A DNA stretch of 64,000 nt from Marsupella aquatica (Eukaryota > Marchantiophyta), in assembly GCA_973895155.1 (NCBI GenBank), contig OZ316897.1, positions 21,080,001-21,144,000 on the forward strand, in the 5' to 3' direction. Shown piece after piece: positions 1 to 14,561 of this stretch. The notes beneath the pieces were generated by a model. It was not told the DNA's origin, searched no databases, and was given only the letters and a program-made list of their open reading frames with translations. How positions within the stretch are numbered: position 1 is the stretch's first letter; every line of letters begins with the position of its first letter. The position numbers and the translations under genes are program-made.

Positions 1-130
1 CAGATACAACAGGCCATGCAATTCAACAGCATGGACCAATCCGGTAGGTCATTGGAGACGAGAGAATGGACTGTAAGTAAACACGAACTTTCAATTGTCG
101 GAAGGAGCTTGAAAATCAAGTCAGACTCAC

Positions 131-1569
<1,439 letters not shown>

Positions 1570-1698
1570 GGCGAAAAAGCAGAGCAGCGATCCGCCGTAG
1601 CGATGGACGAGCACAGCGACGACAACGACGACAACGACGACGACGAAAGATGGTCGATCCCAAAGGCACGAAAGGAAGCGAAACCGCAACCTTATTGA

Positions 1699-1740
1699 GG
1701 CCCAAGAGACGGAACAGCGAATATCTGAGGCTTAGGGTTT
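1699..1740 (-). promoter_or_regulatory. Site II and telo-box upstream of RPL10
   Basis: On the minus strand there is a TGGGCC site II element (1699-1704) and AAACCCTAA (telo-box, within 1731-1740), 130-170 bp upstream of the RPL10 start codon. This pair is the known signature of plant ribosomal-protein and other growth-linked promoters. Their role here is inferred from motif and position. Confidence 0.55.
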
Positions 1741-1931
1741 CATCCAGCGTTCGCGTTCATCAGTACAGTGGGAGGGAGTCGTCCTGAGTGGAGTGGGCAT
1801 GGAACCGGAGGGGTAGGGTAGCTTTCCATTCACCCCCTCTGTCACCCCGCCTCCCCCTCCCTATTCTGTCAATCACTTTACCTTAGAACTACAGTAGCTG
1901 GCAAATCATATTCTGGTTTAATTCACTCCCA

Positions 1932-2540
1932 TTCACCACCATTGACGCATTAGCCATAAATTGTTGTACAATTGACTATCAGTACTGCATATACACTTAG
2001 ATATATTTGCTTGATGAGACCCCAAAATAAAAAGTGTTACTTGAGAGTACCCTTCACCACCATTGATGCATTAGCCATAAATTGTTGTACAAATGACTAT
2101 CAGTTTTGCATAACTACACTAAGATATATTGCTTGATGAGACCCCAAAATAAAAAAGTGTTACTTGAGAGTACCCTTCACCACCATTGAGATATTAGCCA
2201 TAAATTGTTGTACAAATGACTATCAGTTTTGCATAACTACACTAAGATATATTGCTTGATGAGACCCCAAAATAAAAAGTGTTACTTGAGAGTACCCTTC
2301 ACCACCATTGACGCATTAGCCATAAATCATTGTACAAATGACTATCAGTACTGCATCACTACACTTAAGATATATTTGCTTGATGAGACCCCAAAATAAA
2401 AAGTGTTACTTGAGAGTACCCTTCACCACCATTGACGCATTAGCCATAAATTATGGTACAATTGAGTATCCGTCCTGCATAACTACACTAAGATATATTT
2501 GCTTGATGAGACCTTAAAATAAAAAGTGTTACTTGAGAGG
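1932..2540. repeat. Tandem array, five copies of a 121-124 bp unit
   Basis: The phrase TTCACCACCATTGA recurs at 1932, 2053, 2176, 2298 and 2422, giving spacings of 121, 123, 122 and 124 bp. Each unit also carries ATTAGCCATAAAT, GACTATC, GCTTGATGAGACC and AAGTGTTACTTGAGAG. Copies differ by scattered substitutions and one-base indels. No reading frame runs through them. Confidence 0.92.
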
Positions 2541-2612
2541 ATGCAAAGTGATACAGACCATTGGTTGACCTTGATAGACCTTGAAACAACGTAACCAAAA
2601 CCTCAGGGGTCC

Positions 2613-2656
2613 TATCAAGTAACACTTGTCCTTTTTAGGGTTCCATCAAGCAAATA
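2613..2656 (-). repeat. Inverted partial copy of the neighbouring array unit
   Basis: TCAAGTAACACTT followed by CATCAAGCAAATA is the reverse complement of the end of the array unit next door. It could pair with any of the five copies to form a hairpin. The middle is less well conserved. Confidence 0.7.
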
Positions 2657-4074
2657 CCTCCTACACTAAAAGTCTTCCTGCACTGTAAAGTTTTGTCTAA
2701 ACCTTGGCAAACTGAGAAAAACAAGAAGAAATGGCTTGGTGGGACACAGGAAGTGCACCACTGGTGGAGGGCTGGAGATGTATTTGATTTTCCCCAATCA
2801 GGGTGAATCCAGTTCAGAATGCTCTTGGCCTGACAGTCCTGCAGTTTTTTCCGCCCCCTGTTTCTTTATTGCTTCACACTCAGTTCACAATAATAGTGCA
2901 GGAAAATACATTGCCATCAATTCTCTTTCAATGAGGAAAACATAGAGCAAATTGTTGACAAGGCTAAGTTGAATGGAAACCTGCACAAACAGGCTACTAC
3001 AAGTACACATTTTATTTTCACCACCCACATGACAGTGGACGAGGACCACATTTCCATTTGGCCATCTGTTTGAGGGAGACCCTCAAAACAATGGATGGAC
3101 AAGAGATCTCAGACATGGGTAAGGGTGAATGGAATAGACTTCCCCCCATTTGCCAGACAGGGGAATGGAGGAGTTTGGTGTGAATATATAGGATAATGAT
3201 GGTTGATCTGGGGTTAGGAGACTGTAACCTTGTGACCAGAAAATGAAGAAAACCTGACCAGCATAAACCATTGTGACTATAAAGTGAGGAAAACCTGACT
3301 GGCAACAACCCCCTGTGACCAGAAAGTAACAAAAACTTGACTGGCAGCAGTCAGGAAGCTTGTCTGAGGAGTAGCCTTCAGGCTACAACCCATCCCCAGA
3401 CCTCCATTATAATACACAATTACAGTCCAAGAAAAGGTTACTTTCAAGCAATAGATTGTGGGAATAGCAGGTACTTCCAAAATTGATTACACATTGGTAG
3501 CATGCATTTTGTACAGAAATTATGAAAAGTGGCCCGTGTTCTGGTGAACTAAGTGTCCAGCTTACTGCAATCACTTCGCCAAGACCTCTAGCTGCTACCA
3601 TGGTATGTTGCTGGCAAACAGTAGCCCAGTAGGAAGGATGGCCTGATATGCTAGCCTGGGGTGTTGTTGGTAAATGCCAAAAGTCATAGGGAGCACTTAG
3701 TACAGAGTAAAGTATTAGTCAGTGTTTTGGCCGCAGTAAAGTAATGCCAGAATATGCCTTGGAATTTTGGCAGTCTCCCGGGAAAATCCAACCAGAAAAT
3801 TTGGGAATTTTTGAAAAATATTAAACAATCCTGATCAATGATTTGCATGCAATGGTTACAAGAAATTGTTAACAAATTCTTTATTCACCCTGAAAACAAG
3901 CCCGAAATACTACCAGCATTTTGTTGGCTTATGACATTGAGTAATATATGATACGGCATATAATTTTATTTGTGGTGCTCAAACATGTAGGTTGCCATCA
4001 TACAACATACAGCTGTATGATACTTAGATGTAGGCTGCCATCACACTTTTACATTGCAATGTAAAAAAACCGTA
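2657..4074. other. Gene-poor stretch with a short minisatellite
   Basis: No gene recognised. About 3225-3355 holds three diverged units of roughly 45 bp built on TGTGACCAGAAA, then AAACCTGAC and TGGCA. The remaining open frames on either strand are under 110 codons, overlap each other and match nothing I know. Confidence 0.5.
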
Positions 4075-4735
4075 ACACTTCAAGAAAGTGTCTGAAAATC
4101 TTGTGAAGAATGTCCATCATCAATATCTCAGATGTACCTAAGGCATTGCACAGTCCAAAAGACATTTTCCTAAAAGCAAAGGTGCCAAAATCAATTGTGA
4201 AGGTGGTCAGAACCTGTTCCTCCTTTCTGAAGAAAACCTGGTTGTAGTGAATAATCCATCATGGAAGCTATAAAACAACTGCCATATTCCCTGGTCCAAG
4301 ATCATACTGGCACAGGGGAATGGGTAGTTGCTTCCTGTAGTTTTCACAAATCCTCTTAGCTTTCCCATCTGGTTTTTGGTTTTGTCTTCTTTTTTATCAT
4401 TACAATTGGTAATACCCATTCATTGTCAGGGACAGCCTAAATAAAACCAATCTCTATAAGCTTGTCAATTTACTCCACCCTCATGTACTTGGAATTTAGC
4501 CAATATTGTCATTGGCAGTCAGGCACTGCATCCTCGTTCAAGTGTATCCTATGGTGTCCATACTCTGGTCATATTCCTCTGCTACCTTGGTGAGACCAGG
4601 CAAATGTCTTGTCAAAGAGCTGCAAATAATATTCCTTATTTATGTGGAGTTTTTACTGATCAAGAATCTCCTGTCCTTGGCGATTCCCAATACCTCATAT
4701 TTTACAGGGTTTACAATTACCTTCCCTTAATACTA
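4075..4735 (-). pseudogene. Decayed Ty3/gypsy reverse-transcriptase relic
   Basis: Read on the minus strand, with frame changes and stops, the order follows a Ty3/gypsy RT: TFAWS, a RIHLNEDA segment, IDKLIEIGFI, then NYPFPCASMILDQG and a short aspartate-containing SFHDG patch, then a GTF-like HLCF and the remnant of MPFGL-NA as MSFGLCNALG. The best open piece is 4207-4419 (70 codons). No intact polyprotein or LTR pair was found. It is a dead plant retroelement fragment. Confidence 0.65.
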
Positions 4736-6845
4736 CTTCACTCGTTTCTGGGAAATGTTGTGGAATCGCAGACCAGGGTATAGCTGCTGACAAAATCTCC
4801 TCTCCTTCAATGGACCCGACGACTTGGATTGTGCTGGTGCACCCAATCTGGGGTCAGAGCTACTCTTGTACTTCCCAAAAAGGATTTTCTAGTTCTGTGG
4901 AAGCCGAATCATGTTCCTCTTATAGCTCTATCTCCTTTTAAAAAGGTCCTTCTTCCAAGATTCCAACTTCAACCGCTTCAGGAAAACCCTTGCTCTGATG
5001 ATAGAAAGGGGTCCCCTCCACCGCATGTATATACCAGCAACCAGAGCCCTCCTCTTTGGGCCACTCAGGTATCACCCTTATCACTCAACTCAGTTTCTGG
5101 TTGCAGCTGGAATTTGATTGGAGGTCTCACAAAACGTTGTAGTAGAAAGTGCTGCCACAATACTGTCCTATAAATACGCACGAGGCTCTTAACTATCTCA
5201 GCGTACCACACCCAGGCATTTCGGATAGTGGGGTGATTTGTAAGGTTGATATATGCGGCACCACAGCGGGGCACCAGGCGTACCAATTCCATGTCGAAAG
5301 CGATTCTGCAGTCTTGGTGAACGTGGTCTTTTATTGCCACATTTCCGGAGTCTGTGCCTTACCATTTACATGGTCGATAACGAAATGTATCATATGGGTA
5401 ATAAACGAAAGAAGGTACGACTCCATGACATTTGGTCCAACCATTCCCAATCACCCTGATCACACAGAACGAAGTCTCCAAGATATAACACCCAAGTTTA
5501 TTAATAAAGAACATCTCAATCGCTCAAGAAATTGGGCAATGACCGACGCTTAAATTATTGCAAACCGACCTCAGAGCAGGAACTCTACAAATAACCTGTC
5601 CATCAATGCCTGTTTGCAAGAGCATATGGACGACCGAGTGGATTGCTCTACCTAAGATTCTAGAAGCCCGTAAACAACGAAGTCTCAAGAGTCCCACAAG
5701 TAATTGAGATATCAAGAATGATCATTTATTCAACAGGGCAACAAATTCTCTAAATGGTCGAATACTAAATACAGTCAGCCTCCGGTGCTATCCCAATCTA
5801 CAGTACGTGATTGGGGAGTGCCAACGTTACCCTTCTACATTGGACCTGACAATAATTACGTCAAAAATGTAAATGATACAAACAGAGGCAGCAAATGGTG
5901 CCTTCTGAGAAGACTGCTCTAATCTCAGGAGATCCGACACTCAATACACCTTGCCGGGTTGCTCACGTCACTCAAGCATCAGAAGATCCCCGTGGCCCTA
6001 CAACCCATATTTAGTTGACCCTCAAATTACATGGTATTTACACATCAAAAAGCCCAAAGCTTGCCGAAACGAGGTTGCCCTGAACTCTACATAGCTCTTG
6101 CTCGCAGTAATAGAGTGCGGGACTTTCAAAATACTCTCTCTAGGACACTTCGGTCTTGATGTCAGCACATCATAGACGCATCAGTCTAGGACCAGAAGAG
6201 GTTCAAAATCAGGAAGTGGCTGGCCGGGCCAGGAACCTCTCTTCAGCAATTTCATGCTCTACACGCAGACTGATAGCTTTGTGGAATCAAGGGCCCATCG
6301 TTCTAGACATTGTTCTCAAACATCTGTCGCCGAAGACATTGAACAATGACTATGATCAAAATCTATAGTCTCTCGTTGTGACGAGCAATTTGGCGAAGTT
6401 AACACCAAAGGTTTCTCTCGAGGTATGTGTTTTGTACTAGGGCGAGTAGACAATGCTGAACTGTGTCGAGGAACAGAGGCGGTAGTAGTCGTCTTCGGTA
6501 GTGGGTCAGTAGGAGGGAAGATCTTCACCTTAGGTTGAATGCAACCACCCTACTTCAGATTCAAAAGGAGCACACAGGGTACCTGATGGATTGGGCAAGA
6601 CAATCAAAGTGTCATGCCTTGGCTCGGTATTTTGATAGAAGTTGACTTGATCTACTGGTTGATCCTCCACATCAGGTTTCACTAATTGAAACTACACGGA
6701 AAAACATTAGCACCAGGGTGATGAAGACCAACTCCCAGGATCTGACTAATGAGATCATGGAAGGAGCGCGTATGATTCCTGAGGGAGAATGCGACACCTC
6801 TCAATTGGCCTCAAGAGGTTCCAAAGACACTGTAAAGGAGCGTGC
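4736..6845. other. 3' flank of the Sec1 gene, no gene recognised
   Basis: Short overlapping open frames on both strands with no recognisable domain. The part nearest 6845 is likely 3' UTR of the minus-strand Sec1 gene. The part next to the RT relic may be more of the same dead element. Confidence 0.4.
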
Positions 6846-9800
6846 CTACAGATCAACATCGTCCAAGTCGCTCAAGGATTTCAATTTCTGCACACATCAC
6901 GAGCATTTGACATGAAACTTGAAAACCAAAATAGCAACTTACGCTGAAGCCCATCATACTTTCCTTCCATGCCAGCATGCCACAATACTAGTCAACGTGA
7001 CACTTATTTCGAACTCAAAGACTAGTTCCAAAAACTGCTCTGGCTGTGAAAACAAGAATACCCCAAAACAAATAACAAGTAACCCACAAAGAGAAAATTT
7101 AAATATCGTGCCAGACGCTTACCCTTATGAACTGATGTGGACTATCCACACTAGTGGACCCAACTACGACCTCCCGTCTTAGTTGTCCAGAGAGCTTATG
7201 AGCTATCCTCAACTGTCAAGATTGCACCATCACAAGTCAAGATACGTAGCTTACCCGGAGAAAGTCTCGGGGAGTATCCAGGGAAGTGGAACCCAGTGTG
7301 ATCTCCCGTTTACTTTCTTCCATCAGCATATGCACAACACGCAACTGTATACAAGTGGCCGCCAATTCACCCGTTCATCAGCAGATACTGGATACAGATT
7401 CAGCATTTATTTTGAAGCATTCACCTAGTTTCCAAATTTCTCAGAAGAGGCTTTATGAACTAGAAGGGTGTAAAACCTATTCACTTTTGTACAATCATAT
7501 TTCGGGTGTTACTTGTTTGTTATGATTCTAGAACATCCATACCTCAGAACGAGTCATCCCTCCGACAACAAATACAAATATCCGTCTTCCATACTGCTTT
7601 TTCTGACTGTTGGATTTTCCCTCACTGAAAGAAATGAACAACAGATGTCAGAATTTAGTCATGTAGGGGTGGTCAAAATCAGACTACAAACAGCAACGAG
7701 AATATGACTTACTACAATATCACGGATATTCTCAATGTTTTACTTGCGGGCCCTGACAAGTCATGGCAGACTAACTCAACAAGAAAGCACTCATGAAAAT
7801 CTAGGAACAAATAATAGACAAACATATTAAGCTACTCCACGGTGCCTCTCTGTCCAGAGAACGAAAACTATTCAGGATAATCAGGCAAAGAAGGTAGGCA
7901 CAACTCAGCTTTACTAGCCAGAAACTGAACCTGGAAATAGAAAATCTCAGTAGTAGAAATATGCATGCTCTACGCTTCTATGATGAAACGAGAGAAAATG
8001 GGCTGAGGCACAAGTCCAGTAGAACTAAGATTGGAAAACATTCAAGCAGAATGTAATCGAACAGAATCGAACAGAATCGAACAGACAAGAATAGAAAAGT
8101 ACCTTGAGCTATCATCAGCATTTCTGGCCCTGTTCGCCCAGGTACTGCCAGAAGGTCTGTTGGTTCGCCGGGAGTGTATTACTGCCGGCTGAGCATTTGC
8201 ATCAGCAGCTTGGGAAGATGGAAATGGACCAGTGGGTTCCTTTACGTACGGGTACTCTTCCTTGGAAAGATCACCTTTCACAATATCCTCGATCAAATCC
8301 TAAAATACAAAGAACACCCACTAAGATTAAAAAGTGCCTTTCCAATTTCTTTCATGTGTATGTTGAGATTTCTATGAGCTCATCCCAAAATTAAGCATAA
8401 CTCCAACATGAATTCTGATTAGCATAGGACATATAGAAGAAGGAACGTCCGATATCGCTTCAATGAACGGGGGGAAAAAGGTCCGTCCTCACCGACATAC
8501 GTCATACCTGAAGAACTGGATAGAAGCGAGAAAGTTGCCAGGTTTCTGCATCCGGACTCCTTTCCTTCCTCGCTGGCTTCTTGCTCTGAAATATAAATGA
8601 TGTAAAGTGCAGTTCAACAACGGTTCCTCCGACGGCTCCTCGAGATAGCACAAACATTGGAACTGGATTCCTCCCATCCAGAAATATTTAACAACTTTAA
8701 AAAGTAATTCAAAATTGCTGCCACCGCATTCCTCACCAAAGGACATCATTGGTTCACAAAAGCTACCTTGCGAGTTCCAAATTTCAGGGTGAACCCGATC
8801 GAATGTTTCTTTGAGACAGCAACTCCAAGGTACTCGAGATTATTGATGGCATTCATGTCATCTCCTGATAATCTCGCCAGCTGTTCATAGACGTTTCCCG
8901 TTAGAAAGGCAAAAGAGGACATCTATCCAGCCATGAACGTCTGTCAATTCGAAACTGATTGGTACCAAAGTCTGTCATTGACGACCATGGACCTTTCCAT
9001 ACAAAGCTCAAACATACACACAGCTTCTAAGGAAAAACATACCAAAATATGCTCTATCAATATCCTTTTAAATTCGTGCAACCAAAAGTCAAACCTTTAA
9101 CCAACTACCTTCCCTGCAAACGCTTCCTCAGTACTAAAGTAGCAATGTGAACCCTGAAGACCTGTCTCAGCAAAGTACATGAACTATCCACAACATTGGT
9201 ATGAGACAGAAAGGTAGACACCTTCATCCACTGAAGTCTTTTAGCCGCATCTAGTTTTTCAGGGTGCGTAGCGGCATAAATCATCAGCAAGCGCAGTTTG
9301 TTATCTGCACTCAGATCCTGCAGGAAGGAAATTTAAAATGGATTACACGAATTCATAAATTCCTCAAGTCCACAAATCCTCTACTGGCGGGAGGGAAAGA
9401 AAGTACGAAGCAAACGAGGCAGAAGTGAAAGAATGCAATGAGCACAGCTTAAGATATGAACCTGCAGATACAAACAACAAAGTGAATTCTTGTAAATTCA
9501 ATATGCTGCTCTACCAAATACTTTGAATTCAACAAGTTTGATCATATGATAGACGAGTCTGTTCTACAATTCTAAAAACCAACCTGGTTCGTGTTAAGAA
9601 TATTGATTAACTCCTTGCTTGAGGCATCTCCAAAAACAAAATCTTGCTCCAAGGTACCAACAGCACTCAAGCCATCATTTTTTATTTTGTCATTCAACTC
9701 TGTTGCAATCTGCATCAAGAATACCAATATTTCAGTAGTCTGCAGATTCAAACGTATATCGATGGGCTGCCAAATGTAGCGAGCTTTGCATGCCTAACTT

Positions 9801-12800
9801 TGACTATTTACAACAAATATGATGTTGGATTCCCAAATTGACTATAAGGCCTGTCCGGCCCAGAAAGCATGTGTAGGTCTACGTCTATCTTCTCTTTGCT
9901 CTTGTCAATCATAAAACCTAACATCCATATCTTCTTCGTTATATCCTTAGATCATCACGACTTCCTTCATCAATCTAATTCAGTGATTGACCATCATCTG
10001 AGCTGTTCATCATCTAGGGCGTATGGAGTGAGGCTATAGTCAGCATCAGACAATTCGATTATTTCATACGATTCTCAGTTTTTCGTTCGTTCAGGAAATG
10101 AAATTCACGCCCAAAGATAGAGAAAATTCCGTCTGCTAGCCGCAATCTAACCCAAGAAAACCAGATAAAAATGAGAAAAACTGAAACGCCAAATCAAGCT
10201 CTTACGTGAATGTGCAAGCTCAGCTTATCCAGCTGATCACGATACTGAGGTAGTGCCTGGACCATCTTTTGCATATCTCTCGTAGATAATTCTTGCCCAT
10301 CCCTATAAGATACGTAAGAAAGCAATCGAATTAAAGAGGGAAACGTCAAACTACTTTCACCTTTATCCCATTCACGCACAAACCTATCATACCATAGGAA
10401 ATTCAACTGGGATGATACAGATTAAAAGAAGCAACGAAAGACTCGTGGTACCACATATTCACCAGATCAAATAGCCAAAAATAAATTGAAGGAGAATTTA
10501 ACAGCTATTCCGTTCAAAAACCACCGGATCGGAAATGTTTCAAAGCAAGACACTGCAAGCAGTTCCAGGGTTTGCAATCAACTTACTTATTACCTAGACG
10601 TATCCGAGCTGCTTTATTCTGCGAACCAAACTGGGTCATCTTGTCATTTAGCCGCAAGCTTGCCTGTGACAAAACCAACAAAACCAATATCAGCGTGCTT
10701 TGACAATCCATGAACGCCAATCCCTAGTTCCACATGATCACAAACTTTATTTGGAAAGCCAGTAAACAGTGACTTCCAGTTCGTATCGGACAAACTCACA
10801 TCTGCAATGTGAAGATCACGAAGTTCCAACCAAATCGGATCATGCTCCTCCAGTAAAACTTCCTTTTTCTCTTTCTTGCCTGCACCCAATGTTACCTGCA
10901 TTTCCAAGGCAATTCATTTGGGGCGTCGAAATGCCTCAGCCATAATATCAAAAAGGTGTGATGCATGGTGGTATAACAAGTAAAATACGTACACTCGTCA
11001 AGAAGCATTTGCCGTAGCCTGGTGACCATAGAATCCAGAGAGTTCATTACTATTAATATGAACTCTCTGGCAAGAGCCGAAAATCTATGCACCAAAAGAA
11101 ATTACAAAAACCCAAAAGCTAACCACAAAACCCAAAACTAAACCCGAAATTAGATCAGAGACCTTCACTCAATCACAAAACAGACCAAAATTCATCATTA
11201 GGTAAGTCACTAGCCCTGCAAATACCTCGTAGATAAACTTGTTGCCATCCATATCTAGCAGGTCATGACACATGGCATCGTAAGTCCATTCATGTATGAT
11301 GGGTGCCACCTGCACACAATAGACACCACTGAGACGATGAGGAAAGCATGGATGGCCTATATGTAGAAGTCGTATGTCCAAGTAACTATCGAGACAAGCT
11401 GATACTACACCTTGTAAATATTTGCAGGGCAAATATTTCACCAAACAAAAAACTTCAATGCAGTTCACTTGTTGTAACTTGCTATATGAAATATTGAGGG
11501 CATAATTGAACAAGGAAATGTATGAATCCAAGGACATATGAAACGTACCGGATCAACAGAGCGATCGACAATAATGAGCTCACAAGTTTCACTCTGTGGA
11601 AAGTTCTGTAAGGAGGATTTGTACTTCATCAAACGCTCCCAAAGACTAGCAGCAATCTTTGTTGGTACTAAATCACGTGCTGTCGTCGTGGATCCATAGT
11701 CAGCAGCAGCTGACCTTGCAGCACGGTATCTGACAAGCGGAAATTCCTGTACATCGCCAACAATTTTTGCTTCAATGTGGTGGTCAAGAGTTAGTGTGTC
11801 TGAGCTAGGAGGGAAAAGATTTCTCATAAACGAAAGTAACGCTTCTACTAGGGCTCAACAAATCCTAGAGGCAAGGCAAAGCACAGCAATACGTGGAAGT
11901 AGATGAAGCAATTCACCTTCAAAGATGCAAAAACAGTTGACAATCGGGATGCGATGGTTTCCAAACAAACTTCATAGTCACGAGTTCCTTCACTGTGTTC
12001 TCCAAATAGCTGCTCCAGCGCTCTGTCATTATCTGTAGAAAATCCCTACACAACAGACAACACTAACATAAGTACGCATGCCTCAAAATCAAACATCACA
12101 AAAAACACCATCAATTGTTCCACACAAACCTGCATCGTGAGATTCAACTGCCTTGCAAGTGAGAGAATTGTACCTGAGTGTCAATCGTTAAGTACTCCAA
12201 GTTCATCTGCGCCTCGCGAGGGCCCAGAAAGAAAATTAGGTTCGGACATTGCGAGCATGAATCTTTGGCTCGAAGAACATTGAAAAGCTACGTATTGTTG
12301 GAACACATTTGCTTTCGTTTCTTTAGAAGGATGTCCCCATCATCAATTCTAAATTCTATTCTGAATCCCCAATTCTTTGCTCCGAGTCACAGAAATAAGT
12401 GAACTCTAACTCATTTCAAATCTCTATTATAATTCTATCTGACTCAAGGTTTCGTTGGTGAGGACTCTCTACCTCCCTCAATGCTGCGATCCGTGCCAAT
12501 AGAAGCGTCTCCCCTTTGATTGTTTGCAAAAGATCACGAGGGAGTGGAGAGCTAAAGAACACATATGCCCTGCGTAAACCAACGAGGGCTGGATTAACAT
12601 CAAGAACTAAGAGGTCATCTACATTTGGCTTCAATCCACACTGCCATGAGGAAAGGATTCTTGTAAAACAAAACAGAGGTTACAACGACACGAAATTACT
12701 CACTTTTTGTACAGAGGAGACTTTCCAGCCATATCCTCGATGAACTTCATGACACTGCACGACCGGTGCTTAAAATATTACCACAACCAAACGGATGCAG

Positions 12801-14561
12801 GAAAGAGAGAAACCACTAAATCCACTTGTAGCTTGCATATTACATGCACGATGTGTCCAAATTTGCAACACCAGCAATAAGCACTTGAGATACTCAAAGC
12901 TTGACACTCATCCAACCAGGTAATCAGATAAGGAACTTAGTGAGCCAACATTCCTATACAATTGGAACGCATTCAGCTCAGGTTACCAATCTATCACCTT
13001 TACAAACATGTGCGACCAAACAACATAACGAACCCTGCTCATTGGAAGGAATGACGTTTATACCTATCCTTTGTAGGTTGAAGGAAAAAGATAGCATCGA
13101 GAGCAGGCAAGGGTTGCCTTCGCTTATTGAGATCCTCCACCACTGTATTCAAATTCATCCAAGTATCACGTCACAAAATGCGAACTTTCAAATATCGAAC
13201 CATTTTCTGTCCAGAGCTGTGCGCTTTCTTTCAGAAGTTGGAGTGACAGGTTGCTTAAAACCCAATTTTCACATACACTGCCTCACACGTAATCAGCAAT
13301 GCTACGACATACACAATGCACCTCTTCCTTCCTGGGTCATGAGCTACCGTAGACATGATACCAAAAGTTAAATAGCTACAAGTTACAAGTCTAAATCCAA
13401 ACGATGACAGATCGGGTTCTTAGAGGATATGGTATCCAGCAAGACGTAGCTAGTACGAATTTTGGTTTATAAGGAGATAGAGACGGACATGAGATGCCTT
13501 CATCGGTGACGTCAGCCATTTTGCAAGCATTGGACATGATTTTTACGGTAAGCTCGTCCATGATGAGAACCTAGCAAACGAGAATGAGAATTAGGTCAGG
13601 TTCAGACGAAAATTGGACGACGTCTAGACAGAGAGGCATCTACCTAGAATATCGCAGTAGGAAAGAACATACTAAGTGCGCGAAACGTATTATCGTGATA
13701 AAATCCGATAGAAGCGTAAGATATAGACAGGGATACGTTACATAGCAAAGGCAAATTAAGTTTGTAACGATCAAAGTCTCTGATGGACAAAGGTTCCCAG
13801 AGTCAAGTCTGTTTTGACATCAACGCAACGACAATCCTCGAACAAAGTTCACACCTTCCATTCTGCTGCACTATTTCCCCTGCATGCACGAAGCATCTCC
13901 AGCAGCAAACCTGAGAATCAAACGATAAACATGAGTTTCCTAATCCTTGCGTTCTATACTGACAAACCGCCAGTATATTGCAACTACAGACATATGATAA
14001 CAGGACAGTAAACGCTAGGCGCACAAACTAAAAATACCATTTTCTGGATCCTCTCTGCTACTACGAAAGTACTAAGTGAGATGATCGTAGAAAGAAGAGG
14101 CCTGATTTTCTCATGACTAGTCCATAAGGTGGTCGTGTTCTGAATAGAACGACAGACATTTATGAGAATATAGCAATGTTGGGGAAGAAATCGCGTCAGC
14201 AAGACAATAATCAAGGAATGATCACCGGGTTCAAAAAACTAGTAGGGGGCGATTCGCATGTATAAAACGATTTAACATGACTAGAGCAAGCGCTGAAAGT
14301 TTTCGACTTTTGCAGTATTTTTTTCTTTAGCACAGCAAGGGAAGAATCTCGTTGAAACCCTCCTTCAGCAGGTAGATCCGGTAGTGTAGCGAGAATTCTC
14401 TGAAGAACCTCAGGAATCTGAGTTAAATAATTGCCCCTCCTCTATCCTATCCTCGCCTCGAAGATTCCAGTACAAGAACGTTGAAACATGCACTCACGTT
14501 CTCGAGACGTTTGCCGAAAAGTTTTCCACCCTCCGTGAGATGAATCTCCTTCCGACGCCAT
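6846..14561 (-). CDS. KEULE-like: Sec1/Munc18 family protein, KEULE-type
   Basis: SM protein that binds syntaxins and drives SNARE-mediated fusion at the plasma membrane and the forming cell plate. I rebuilt 21 exons: 14498-14561, 13855-13910, 13489-13570, 13064-13142, 12704-12754, 12473-12569, 12174-12206, 11917-12045, 11549-11746, 11226-11309, 10800-10895, 10587-10663, 10206-10302, 9584-9709, 9222-9317, 8767-8880, 8508-8585, 8103-8299, 7543-7624, 7123-7212 and 6846-6887. They sum to 1968 nt (655 residues), close to the family's usual 660. Diagnostic text: [20 protein letters not shown] at the N-terminus, [105 protein letters not shown] and the C-terminal [13 protein letters not shown]. All borders are GT-AG and every phase agrees. 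It is divergent from the CWC22 gene. Confidence 0.95.
8057..8084. repeat. 11-bp short tandem repeat in a Sec1 intron
   Basis: Three direct copies of a TCGAACAGAA-type unit lie in the intron just downstream of exon 18. No function is evident. Confidence 0.6.
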
